The position numbers were made by a program, and so were the translations under genes. The notes below the pieces were generated by a model, which was not told where the DNA came from, did no database searches, and saw only the letters and a program-made list of their open reading frames with translations. Source: JBBRNV01 sp038227435 (lineage in GTDB: Bacteria; Patescibacteriota; Minisyncoccia; Phycocordibacterales; CALRBL01). Taken from it: a stretch of DNA of 19,203 nt. Shown one piece after another: positions 1 through 6,547 of the stretch. The stretch is taken from NCBI GenBank assembly GCA_038227435.1, contig JBBRPW010000012.1, positions 1 to 19,203 of the forward strand, read 5' to 3'. Positions within the stretch are counted from its first letter, which is position 1. Every line of letters starts with the position of its first letter.

Positions 1-10
1 ACTTAACCTA

Positions 11-82
11 GGACTCGAACCAAATAAATGGCTTCAGATATTGATTTTCTGATTTTGTGCAAAATAGGAAAAGTTCGAGTCC
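11..82. repeat. Inverted repeat resembling tRNA T-arm sequence
   Basis: GGACTCGAAC at 11-20 is perfectly inverted as GTTCGAGTCC at 73-82, with 52 AT-rich bases between. Each arm matches the T-loop consensus of a tRNA, and 11-20 also occurs inside the tRNA-Gln gene that follows. I could not fold a full tRNA from this stretch on either strand, because no acceptor or anticodon stem pairs. It may be a decayed tRNA or a recombination scar. Confidence 0.45.
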
Positions 83-151
83 ATGACTCATTCAAATTAT
101 ATGTTGAGAAATATGACCGCTTTAGGAGTCTCGGTCTATCTCACATGACTG

Positions 152-222
152 CTGGGAGACAGGGACTCGAACCCCGATACCTTGCGCCAAAGGCAAGTGT
201 CCTACCATTAGACGATCTCCCA
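152..222 (-). tRNA. tRNA-Gln (anticodon UUG)
   Basis: On the minus strand a full cloverleaf can be drawn: acceptor TGGGAGA paired with TCTCCCA, a D-arm, an anticodon stem CTTGC/GCAAG around loop CTTTGGC (anticodon TTG), and a T-arm with GTTCGAGTC. The discriminator is G. The 3' CCA is not encoded (GCA follows), so CCA must be added by the nucleotidyltransferase. The UGG acceptor start and UUG anticodon match bacterial glutamine tRNAs. Confidence 0.95.
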
Positions 223-314
223 AAATTAACGGATTGAACCATTATTAACTACCTTGCCGGAAAACTGATCTGGACTATCACTATGCCAAAAAAATGACCA
301 ATTCGCAATATGTA

Positions 315-350
315 TAAAAAACAAAACCGGCGCTCTTGTAGAGGCCGGTT
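315..350 (-). terminator. Rho-independent terminator of the 368-661 gene
   Basis: AACCGGC at 325-331 pairs with GCCGGTT at 344-350, extended inward by CTCT/AGAG. On the minus strand the stem is followed by TTTTGTTTTTT. It lies just beyond the stop of the minus-strand ORF at 368. Confidence 0.8.
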
Positions 351-367
351 CCGAGTAATTGAGCGAA

Positions 368-661
368 CTAAGCCCGTGGCATTGGAGGTGCCTTAGCGCA
401 TACCGTCGCGCAGAGCATCATTGATTCATGAAAGCTGATGCCCAACCTTTTTGAATAAAAACGAACTGCCCTATTAACCGCTTGAGAGGAGTCATTTTTA
501 TATTTGCCGTTATAATCTTTTGTTCGTCGGCCAAAAAAGTTCCGAGCTGTCATATAGCGCGCAGCAATTTTTTCGAGCGTGGTACTGTTTTTTGCCAAGA
601 TTTCATCGATCCTTATTGACGTGAGTGCTCCATTTGAATGGGTCTTCATTTTATTTTTCAT
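368..661 (-). CDS. Small basic protein of unknown function
   Basis: An ORF of 97 residues if translation starts at the ATG complementary to 659-661; a second ATG three codons on (650-652) is equally possible. The frame stays open upstream to a TTG at 763, but that codon lies inside the terminator of the preceding gene, so the longer start is unlikely. The product is rich in Lys, Arg and Ser, has no obvious signal peptide or membrane span, and ends with two Cys and a short Pro-rich tail (AKAPPMPRA). I recognise no family. A strong terminator directly after the stop supports a real transcript. It stands alone between terminators, so context says little about its role. Confidence 0.5.
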   Translation of the reverse strand: MKNKMKTHSNGALTSIRIDEILAKNSTTLEKIAARYMTARNFFGRRTKDYNGKYKNDSSQAVNRAVRFYSKRLGISFHESMMLCATVCAKAPPMPRA

Positions 662-754
662 CGGGTTGAATTTCTTGAAAGGGGTGGTACTACTTTCACT
701 CAATCTATTCTTTTTATGAATGATGTCAATAATATAAAAAAGTATTTTAAAGAG

Positions 755-795
755 ATAAAACAAAAATCAGCGCCTAAACGAAGGACGCCGATTTT
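755..795 (-). terminator. Rho-independent terminator of the 817-948 ORF
   Basis: AAAATC at 763-768 pairs with GATTTT at 790-795, continuing inward with GCG-CC/GG-CGC around one bulge and a small loop. The minus strand then reads GATTTTTGTTTTATC, a U-rich tail. The plus-strand side has only four T, so the minus direction fits better. Confidence 0.65.
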
Positions 796-816
796 GTGAG
801 GCAGATTATTTAATGA

Positions 817-948
817 CTATCTGCGGGTCTCAAATTCTTCGTACAACGCTTCGTAAAGTAAGAGCGATTCAAGTGGGCGAATCTTTAGAAGAGCCGCCAC
901 CACCTTAGTCGCTTCAGACAGAGCTCTTTCATGCGTAAACTTTCGCAT
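817..948 (-). CDS. Very small hypothetical protein, possibly remnant of a longer gene
   Basis: Reading the minus strand from the ATG at 946-948 gives 43 residues starting MRKFTHERALSEATK and ending in an acidic helix-like tail (YEALYEEFETRR). The same frame stays open another 25 codons upstream, to a TAG at 1024-1026. Beyond that TAG it is open again for 36 codons, including an ATG at 1057-1059. Either a short gene begins at 948 (or at the TTG at 982-984), or a longer gene of about 100 codons is interrupted by one amber codon. A terminator lies 22 bases after the stop. The sequence looks amphipathic-helical and I recognise no family. I see nothing else between 1059 and the dnaX stop at 1221. 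Confidence 0.4.
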   Translation of the reverse strand: MRKFTHERALSEATKVVAALLKIRPLESLLLYEALYEEFETRR

Positions 949-1220
949 AAAAACAACTCGAAGATCGAAGTATAAATCAAACAAAGCTTCGGGGCTGAGC
1001 TTGATTCGAAGGCAGAGCTGATTCTAGCGAACTGGCGTAAGAACAAGTATTGCTGGCATATGGGAAAGTAGTGCGGGGTGGAAGTTTACCAAGTTATCTC
1101 GTGGTACCAAGCGTTGTATCGAAAAATGTAGGAACTAGTCCTACTGCAAATGTAATTCATGCAGAGTACAAGTCAACGAGACTATCAACAGACTTTGTTT
1201 GGAATAATATAAATTAAACA

Positions 1221-2312
1221 TTACAACTTCTTCATCAAAAGTACTTCAAATGGAATTTCTTCCATAAAGGCGAAGCGAACGTTTCTTTCTAGATCAATTA
1301 AATTGGGTAATATATTGAGCGAGATTTCGCCAGTTGAACTTCCCTCTTTTTTACTATTTTTAAGCGTCTCTTCGATCCATGTTTTATCTTCATCACTCAT
1401 TCCTGTAAGCGCTCCGTTTTGAATTCCAAACTGCGCATGTAAAAGTGCACGTGCTAAACGAGTAATCAATTTTGCAAACAAAGTAAACGAAACTCCTGCA
1501 TCTTTTGCTTGGGCAATTACAGTAATTCCTTTTTGAATATCTTTTGCAATATATGCTGTTAAAAAATCACGCACTAAAGATTGCCGAGGGGCACCCAATA
1601 CCATTTCGGCTTCATCAAGCGTAATTGTTTTATCTTTTGAAACAGTCCCTGCTTTTTGAAGAGCGCCGAGTGTGTCGCGGAACGATCCATCTCCTGAAAG
1701 TGCAATGAGTGAAGCCACTCCGGGCTTAAGGGTTAACTTTTCAGCTGCTGCTGTTCGTTCAACAACTTTTTCGAGAACATCAACAGACGGTGTTTGAAAA
1801 TGAAAATGCTGACATCTTGATAAAATAGTTTCAGGGACTTTATCGGTTTCAGTTGTAGCTAAAATAAAAATAACGTGCGCAGGTGGCTCTTCCAGTGTTT
1901 TTAAAAATGCATTGAAAGCAGATTTTGAAAGCATGTGCACTTCGTCCAAAATATATACTTTATAGTGAGAACGAAACGGCAATGTTGAAATTGATTCTAA
2001 AAGTTCGCGCATATGGTCTACCTGTGTATGGGATGCTGCATCGATTTCGTAAATATCTTCATCAACCGTATTGAGTGCTTTTGCAAATAAACGCGCAACA
2101 GTAGTTTTTCCTGTTCCACGCGATCCTGAAAATAAATAGGCGTGAGCAATGCTTCCGTTTTCAATTGCTTTGGTAAGAACACTCACCACTCTGTCTTGCC
2201 CAATCACATCAGTAAATTTTTGAGGACGATACTCTCGGTAAAACGATCGGAGTTTTGTGTGAGGAGTATTTAGGTTTGATGAGTCCGCAGAACTTTTTGA
2301 AGATTTTGACAT
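1221..2312 (-). CDS. dnaX: DNA polymerase III gamma-type clamp-loader subunit
   Basis: The AAA+ ATPase of the clamp loader, which opens and loads the beta clamp at the replication fork. Seen here: the DnaX opening (YRPQKFTDVIGQ, about residues 28-39), Walker A GSRGTGKTT (63-71), EIDAAS, Walker B ILDEVH (121-126), sensor 1 with the arginine finger SRC (165-167), and a sensor 2-like GDGSFRDTL. At 363 residues it matches the gamma form; there is no tau extension to contact polymerase or helicase. The four-cysteine zinc module usually found between AKALN and EIDAAS is absent, and the two motifs are joined by only about seven residues (TVDEDIY). A short Ser-rich tail precedes the conserved start. 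The -10 box sits six bases before the ATG. The partner delta prime subunit is encoded at 6548-7285. Confidence 0.95.
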   Translation of the reverse strand: MSKSSKSSADSSNLNTPHTKLRSFYREYRPQKFTDVIGQDRVVSVLTKAIENGSIAHAYLFSGSRGTGKTTVARLFAKALNTVDEDIYEIDAASHTQVDHMRELLESISTLPFRSHYKVYILDEVHMLSKSAFNAFLKTLEEPPAHVIFILATTETDKVPETILSRCQHFHFQTPSVDVLEKVVERTAAAEKLTLKPGVASLIALSGDGSFRDTLGALQKAGTVSKDKTITLDEAEMVLGAPRQSLVRDFLTAYIAKDIQKGITVIAQAKDAGVSFTLFAKLITRLARALLHAQFGIQNGALTGMSDEDKTWIEETLKNSKKEGSSTGEISLNILPNLIDLERNVRFAFMEEIPFEVLLMKKL

Positions 2313-2318
2313 GAAGTG

Positions 2319-2327
2319 AGTATATCA
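2319..2327 (-). promoter_or_regulatory. Extended -10 box of dnaX
   Basis: On the minus strand TGATATACT (TGn plus TATACT) ends six bases before the dnaX ATG. Transcription starting at the usual distance would begin at or within a base or two of the start codon. No convincing -35 box is seen, as is common with extended -10 promoters. Confidence 0.5.
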
Positions 2328-2341
2328 AAAAATTATGTAAT

Positions 2342-2388
2342 TTATATAAAAAGAAACTCCCGGCCGCGCATTGGAGCGTGGCCGGGAG
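2342..2388 (-). terminator. Strong terminator between the 2389-2743 region and dnaX
   Basis: A 13-bp stem (2357-2369 with 2376-2388, one G-U pair) around loop ATTGGA is followed on the minus strand by TTTCTTTTT. It would end any minus-strand transcript arriving from the dus side, about 45 bases before dnaX. dnaX must therefore use its own promoter, or this hairpin attenuates it. Confidence 0.88.
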
Positions 2389-2743
2389 GAAAGGGTTGAA
2401 AATAACGATGATTGACGGAGGGAATGTTTTTGTCTGGCGGGTCCTTGTTCATTAAGGCGTCGCGGTTGGGGTTTACCAAGGAGGGTCCTTGTTCACTGAT
2501 CACAGTAGTTAGGGTGAGAATGTAAGGGCTCAGTTCTATACGGGCGGGTCCTTGTTATTCATAACCGACTTCTTATTCCTGTTCTTATTCGGAACGGGTT
2601 TACGCGGAGAGGAGAGTTTATTTGAAAACTTTTACCTCAGTCACTTAAGACCTTCTGTGTCCAAACTATCAGCATGAAGGCCGCACCGTTGCGGGCTACT
2701 GCAAATACTATGGACTAGTAAGAAAGAGCGACTGAATATGAGA
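2389..2743 (-). ncRNA. Candidate structured RNA or long dus 3' UTR
   Basis: No ORF of normal length fits this 355-base stretch. It holds three copies of a GGTCCTTGTT motif (AACAAGGACC on the minus strand), local hairpins such as CCGCA-CCGT-TGCGG near 2680-2695 and CAAGGA-GGG-TCCTTG at 2477-2491, and ends on the minus strand in the strong terminator at 2342-2388. I looked for the landmarks of tmRNA, RNase P RNA, SRP RNA and T-box leaders and did not find them. No good promoter is visible, so a long 3' extension of the dus mRNA is an alternative. Function unknown. Confidence 0.45.
2436..2562 (-). repeat. Three copies of AACAAGGACCCNCC, two heading mini-ORFs
   Basis: GGGTCCTTGTT occurs at 2439, 2483 and 2546 on the plus strand, 44 and 63 bases apart. 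Read on the minus strand, each copy directly follows a possible start codon. They give MNNKDPPV-stop, VNKDPPW-stop and MNKDPPDK running 36 codons, into the terminator stem. The shared peptide core is NKDPP. The repeat could be conserved as RNA (AAGGA protein-binding sites) or as peptide. Confidence 0.6.
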
Positions 2744-3826
2744 CTACACCTGGTTTAAAAAAGAGTCAATAATATGTATTGCCTCTTCCTTATTCTCAAC
2801 TTCCATCAATTTTAACCGTAAATCTTTGGCTCCATCAAAACCAAGGACGTACGATTTAAAATGTTTTTTCATTATTGCAAAACTTTTAATGTCGCCTAGG
2901 TATGAATCAAACAAATTAATATGTTCCTTCATTGCAATTAATTTTTGAGAAAGTGTTGGAGGATTCGCAACCGTATCAGCATTAAATAACCAAGGATTTC
3001 CAAAAATTGCTCGACCGAGCATTACTCCATCAGCATGTGTTTGTTGTGCTTTTTGTTTTGCATCAACAATATCAATTACATCTCCATTTCCAAAAATGAG
3101 CGTTCGATTTTCTTCAACAATATTTTTTTGCAATTCATTTCGAATTTCTACTGCTCGTGCAACATGTACCCAACGAGCAGGCACTTTCGACATTTCTTTT
3201 CGAGTTCGTGCATGGATGGTAATAAGCACAGGCGGAATGTAAGATAAATCCGCAATATCAAATTTCCCCTCAGCATTTTGATCAAATCCTAAAAGTGCAG
3301 GCAACCAAGTTTCCAATTCATTTTTATTAAAACCAATTCGTGTTTTTACCGAAACAGGAATTATAGCTTTTCCACTTTCTTTTGCTTCGTCCTCAATTCC
3401 TTTTTGAAGTGCGGTGATAATTAGTCGTGCATGTTTAGGATCACGCATCATTGCTGCTCCCGCTTTTTGTTTTTCAATTGATTTATCAGGGCAACCCATA
3501 TTAATATCGGCACCGTCAAATCCGAGTTTTACCACAAGCCTTCCTGCTTGATACATCGACTCAATATTACTTGAAAAAAATTGAGCAATAATTGGACGCT
3601 CTTGTTCTATATATAAAAGATCGCGAAGAAGTTTTTGTTTTCCTTCTTCATGTGCCAACCGTAAACCATCAGCTGAAACAAATTCTGTCCAAAGTGCATC
3701 TGGTTTTCCATATTTTGAAATAACCGCACGAAATGCAGCGTCAGTAACATTTGCCATTGGTGCCAATACTAAAACCGGCCGTTTTTCGGCCTGTGCTTTT
3801 TTATAGAGTGTCTGCCAAATATTCAT
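2744..3826 (-). CDS. dus: tRNA-dihydrouridine synthase
   Basis: An FMN enzyme that reduces uridines in the tRNA D-loop with NADPH. The sequence shows the TIM-barrel features of the family: LAPMANVTD near the N-terminus (FMN site), the FVSADGL segment, DINMGCPDKSI with the catalytic cysteine, VSVKTRIG, TIHARTR, and the phosphate-binding FGNGDV and GVMLGRAIFGNPW. I chose the ATG at 3824-3826 (MNIWQTLYKK, 360 residues); the frame is open to a TTG six codons earlier, but the conserved barrel starts well after either. There is a D-E-rich insertion around the middle (LLGFDQNAEGKFD). Which Dus subgroup it belongs to cannot be told by eye. No Shine-Dalgarno sequence is obvious. Confidence 0.95.
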   Translation of the reverse strand: MNIWQTLYKKAQAEKRPVLVLAPMANVTDAAFRAVISKYGKPDALWTEFVSADGLRLAHEEGKQKLLRDLLYIEQERPIIAQFFSSNIESMYQAGRLVVKLGFDGADINMGCPDKSIEKQKAGAAMMRDPKHARLIITALQKGIEDEAKESGKAIIPVSVKTRIGFNKNELETWLPALLGFDQNAEGKFDIADLSYIPPVLITIHARTRKEMSKVPARWVHVARAVEIRNELQKNIVEENRTLIFGNGDVIDIVDAKQKAQQTHADGVMLGRAIFGNPWLFNADTVANPPTLSQKLIAMKEHINLFDSYLGDIKSFAIMKKHFKSYVLGFDGAKDLRLKLMEVENKEEAIHIIDSFLNQV

Positions 3827-3935
3827 GTATAGGCATCGTAGCAATATTTATTACTATAGACTAGGCATTAAATGAGTGGTAATGTGTGGGAGGAAATTCC
3901 ACCCCCGAACCACAACTCAGAACCTTGATTCCCCT

Positions 3936-4100
3936 ATGACTATCATTGATTTTTTTGTCGACGCTTTTAAGTGGGTCTTTCTCAAAATCCCATTTGCCAT
4001 CGGCTACTTCGTCTTGATCGCAGCGTGTGTCTCTGGTCTTTACCTGCTCGATGTATTCAGGGGCAGACGCCCAAGCGAACCCTGGACGAGCAGGAGTTAG
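3936..4100 (+). CDS. Small single-span membrane protein
   Basis: A 54-residue ORF from the ATG at 3936. After a short amphipathic start (MTIIDFFVDAFKWVF) comes one hydrophobic stretch of about 20 residues (residues 18-37, IPFAIGYFVLIAACVSGLYL), then a basic tail (DVFRGRRPSEPWTSRS), suggesting a cytoplasmic C-terminus. The next gene begins 14 bases downstream on the same strand and also encodes a one-span protein, and both end at the terminator at 4363. No family recognised. The divergent neighbour is dus. A role in the envelope is inference only. Confidence 0.55.
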   Translation: MTIIDFFVDAFKWVFLKIPFAIGYFVLIAACVSGLYLLDVFRGRRPSEPWTSRS

Positions 4101-4114
4101 CACCTCAAAAAATT

Positions 4115-4345
4115 ATGGAAAGAAAACCGCTCGATGACGAAGCGTCATCGAAAAAATACCTCCTTACTGGAGGTGCTGGAGGGAAGGATCCATCTTCTCT
4201 TCCCCTTTGGGCAATATTGCTCATTGTCGTTGTACTAACTGGTTTGGCAGTATACTTCATCAGTTACTACCCAAACTCCAAAAAAGCCGCCGGTTCGAAT
4301 TCGCAAAATTCATCGGCTCAAACGGAAAACAGGACTCGGCCTTAA
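4115..4345 (+). CDS. Small tail-exposed membrane protein
   Basis: A 76-residue ORF from the ATG at 4115. The first 30 residues are polar (MERKPLDDEASSKKY, then GGAGGKDPSS). One transmembrane helix follows, LPLWAILLIVVVLTGLAVYF, then a Ser/Asn/Gln-rich polar tail that would be outside the membrane if the charged N-terminus stays in. It is the second gene of a two-gene unit with 3936-4100 and its stop lies 17 bases before a strong terminator. Single-span proteins with a Ser/Asn/Gln tail are frequent in small-genome bacteria, but I recognise no family. Confidence 0.6.
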   Translation: MERKPLDDEASSKKYLLTGGAGGKDPSSLPLWAILLIVVVLTGLAVYFISYYPNSKKAAGSNSQNSSAQTENRTRP

Positions 4346-4362
4346 CTATTCTCCGAGAAAAT

Positions 4363-4400
4363 CTCCGGCGTCGCTCTCGCGACGACCGGAGTTTTATTTT
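4363..4400 (+). terminator. Rho-independent terminator of the small membrane protein pair
   Basis: CTCCGGCGTCGC pairs with GCGACGACCGGAG (4363-4391) with a TCTC loop and a one-base asymmetry, followed by TTTTATTTT. Confidence 0.88.
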
Positions 4401-4493
4401 CTCTTCTATTTTTACTTCCAATTTTCGTAAAAAAAAGATTAAGATAATTTTTGGAAAGTTCACCCCAAGTAAAGCACCTACAGCAAATCGAAT

Positions 4494-4658
4494 ATGTATT
4501 CAAAAGAAGGAATCGAACCAGGGAACAGCGATCAGAGCAATCTAGAACGAGTTACTCAAGCTCCAACCCGAACAGGAAAAGATGTGATCGAGAGCCTAGA
4601 GAAAAACTGGCGCGAATTCGTCAAAATTCTCAAAAGCGATAAGGACCCTGATCAGTAA
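4494..4658 (+). CDS. Small hydrophilic protein of unknown function
   Basis: A 54-residue ORF from the ATG at 4494 to the TAA at 4656-4658, rich in Glu, Lys, Asp, Arg and Gln. The C-terminal half (DVIESLEKNWREFVKILKSD) looks like one amphipathic helix; there is no signal peptide or membrane span. A terminator begins 28 bases after the stop, which supports a real gene. The longer frame 4451-4642 overlaps it but has an unnatural Arg/Ser-rich composition, so I prefer this one. No Shine-Dalgarno is seen. Family unknown. Confidence 0.5.
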   Translation: MYSKEGIEPGNSDQSNLERVTQAPTRTGKDVIESLEKNWREFVKILKSDKDPDQ

Positions 4659-4686
4659 TCCCCTCAATACTTTTAAGCTTCCAAGG

Positions 4687-4714
4687 CGGCCCGATTTAAT
4701 CGCGCCGTTTTTGT
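4687..4714 (+). terminator. Rho-independent terminator after the 4494-4658 gene
   Basis: CGGCCCGAT at 4687-4695 pairs with ATCGCGCCG at 4699-4707 with one C-C mismatch and a TTA loop, followed by TTTTTG. It lies between two convergent genes; the U-tract is on the plus-strand side. Confidence 0.75.
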
Positions 4715-4715
4715 T

Positions 4716-5882
4716 TTATTTAAATAAATTTGCAACGTCTTTTACGGTGACTACCACCATGAGCAATATTAATAGTGCAAAACTTACAACTTGCACTCCA
4801 ACCACGAATTTTTGTGGAAGTGGTCGTCGAATAATTCCTTCAATGAGCACAATTAAAATTCGTCCTCCGTCGAGTGCTGGGAGTGGAACCAAATTAATAA
4901 GTGCTAAGTTAATTGAAATAAGTGCCGTAAGCCCAACCAAATAAGTGAACCCTAAGCTAAATGCATTTCCAACAACTCCTGCAATTCCAATTGGACCCTG
5001 CACTTGTGACAAATCTCCTTTTCCTTTAAAAATACTTCCGAGAAAATCTTTGAGGCCAATTGCGGTGAGCTTTGTCATTTCATACGTAGTTTTTGCACCT
5101 TCTACAAACGATTGTGGAAATGGAACCTTAACCAAAGATACTGGAAACATTTGAACACCAATTGCTAACTTATCTTCAACTCCAGTTAAACCTGTTTTAG
5201 GTTGAACGCGATATGCCACACTCAGCTTCGCTTCTTCATCACTTCCAAATACAATTCCCTTTTTAATATTTGCTTCCGAAAGCATTGTAAACACTACTTG
5301 TTGCCCATTTGAATTTCTAATTAAATCGTAAATTGCGTCGGGTGTTTGTGGATGATCAATCGTTGATGTTCCAGATTTCACCGTTACAATTCGCTCATTT
5401 GCTTTAATACCAGCCATTTCAGCAGGAGAATTTTTTAATATTGAAGTAATGAGCACTCCTTGATGTGTAATATACTCACTGTTCGCCAAGCTTTCTGTTG
5501 TTGGAGGAAAGCCAAATGAGAGCGCAATACTTACGATAAGCCAAGCGAAAAGTAAGTTAAAAACAATTCCCGCAATTAAAACCCAAACTTGAGTCAAACG
5601 GTTTTTGTGAATAAAACTTCGAGACACATCTTTTACATAATTTGGATCTTTTTTATCATCGTCACTTTCACCATTTTCTCCATGGATTTTTACAAAACCT
5701 CCAAAAGGAATCATGTTTAATGAATACGTTGTTTCTCCAATTTTTTTTGAAAATAATTTCGGTGGAAAGCCAAGGGCAAATTCATCTACTCTAATTCCAC
5801 TCATTTTTGCCGCTAAAAAGTGTCCAAGTTCGTGAACAAATACCAGGACCGCGAGTACGATAATAAAAATAAGTGCGGTCAT
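4716..5882 (-). CDS. rseP: RseP-type site-2 zinc metalloprotease
   Basis: An intramembrane protease of the S2P family; homologues cut anti-sigma factors and leftover signal peptides inside the membrane. Seen: the zinc motif HELGH in the first membrane helix (residues 18-22), the membrane-reentrant IPFGGFVKI, a second hydrophobic helix (VLIAGIVFNLLFAWLIV), one PDZ-like domain (around VLITSILKNSPAEMAGIKANERI), and the third zinc ligand region NLVPLPALDGGR followed by a last helix near the C-terminus. Length 388 is normal for one-PDZ forms. It is the last gene of the run mreB, holB, frr, rseP on this strand, with a 73-base AT-rich gap after frr. Its target here is unknown. Confidence 0.93.
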   Translation of the reverse strand: MTALIFIIVLAVLVFVHELGHFLAAKMSGIRVDEFALGFPPKLFSKKIGETTYSLNMIPFGGFVKIHGENGESDDDKKDPNYVKDVSRSFIHKNRLTQVWVLIAGIVFNLLFAWLIVSIALSFGFPPTTESLANSEYITHQGVLITSILKNSPAEMAGIKANERIVTVKSGTSTIDHPQTPDAIYDLIRNSNGQQVVFTMLSEANIKKGIVFGSDEEAKLSVAYRVQPKTGLTGVEDKLAIGVQMFPVSLVKVPFPQSFVEGAKTTYEMTKLTAIGLKDFLGSIFKGKGDLSQVQGPIGIAGVVGNAFSLGFTYLVGLTALISINLALINLVPLPALDGGRILIVLIEGIIRRPLPQKFVVGVQVVSFALLILLMVVVTVKDVANLFK

Positions 5883-5955
5883 GATATTTGTGAATAATTA
5901 TTTAATAATTGATACATATTTTCCAAGTTTCCATTAAAAAATAGTGTAGGTTGAA

Positions 5956-6510
5956 CTAAATTTCTGTAATTTCTTTTTCTTTCTTATCAAAGTGGCTTTC
6001 GTTTGCTTTATTTATTTCTTGTACAATCTTTTCAACTTCTGCTTTATATCGATTTCGTTCATCTTCTCCCATTCCTCCTTCTTTTTCTTTAGCTAAAATA
6101 TCTTTTAAGGCCTTATCTCTTTCCATTCGCACTCTAACTTTTGCATCTTCTAATTTATCTTTAGCTAACTTTACAAACTGTTGTCGTCGCTCTCCGGTAA
6201 GTTGTGGAAAGTTTACTCGGAGTCCTTTTTCATCGACAGATGTTGATAAGCCGAGATTTGATTGGGAAATTGCTTTTTCAATTGCTTGAATTTGCGACAT
6301 ATCCCACGGAGCAATTCGAAGTGTTCTTGCGTCTTCGGTTTGAATTGATGCCATTGCAGAAATTCCAATCATTGTTCCGTATGATTCAACCTGAACGACG
6401 TCTAAAATACTAGGGGTTGCCCGCCCTGTTCGAATATTTGAGAATTCATTTTTTAGCCATTCCTCGGTTTGTTTCAATGCGTCTTTAAAAGGTGAAAAGT
6501 TATATGCCAT
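5956..6510 (-). CDS. frr: Ribosome recycling factor
   Basis: Splits post-termination ribosomes together with EF-G so subunits can be reused. At 184 residues it has the normal family length. The conserved segments are visible: the N-terminal helix ending FSNIRTGRATPSILD, then V-x-SYG with ISAM, the RTLRIAPWD strand, and the long coiled-coil helices with FPQLTGERRQQFVKLAK and VRVRMERDKALK. The start at 6510 matches the family start. A promoter lies in the 37-base gap after the delta prime gene, with its -10 box eight bases before the ATG, so frr can be transcribed apart from mreB and holB. Confidence 0.97.
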   Translation of the reverse strand: MAYNFSPFKDALKQTEEWLKNEFSNIRTGRATPSILDVVQVESYGTMIGISAMASIQTEDARTLRIAPWDMSQIQAIEKAISQSNLGLSTSVDEKGLRVNFPQLTGERRQQFVKLAKDKLEDAKVRVRMERDKALKDILAKEKEGGMGEDERNRYKAEVEKIVQEINKANESHFDKKEKEITEI

Positions 6511-6518
6511 ATGTCGTT

Positions 6519-6546
6519 ATTGTACTTATTTATATAGAAGACTCAA
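6519..6546 (-). promoter_or_regulatory. Promoter of frr
   Basis: Minus strand: TTGAGT (6541-6546), a 16-base spacer, then TACAAT (6519-6524), eight bases before the frr ATG. Matches to the sigma-70 consensus are four of six and five of six. A transcript starting at the usual distance would have almost no leader. Confidence 0.5.
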
Positions 6547-6547
6547 G

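Noticed and set aside
2389..2743. RNase P RNA, tmRNA or SRP RNA in the dus-dnaX gap (GAGGAAAG is present at 2386-2393)
   Set aside because: The rest of the RNase P P4 consensus, a tmRNA tRNA-like end with TTCGA, and the SRP loop motifs are all missing.
3876..4463. Longer overlapping ORFs around 3861-4463 on both strands
   Set aside because: They lie in the wrong frames of the two small membrane-protein genes or run through the terminator; their compositions are unlike proteins.
4451..4642. Arg/Ser-rich plus-strand ORF overlapping the 4494-4658 gene
   Set aside because: Starts at TTG, has biased composition and does not reach the terminator as neatly; the alternative frame begins with ATG and looks more protein-like.
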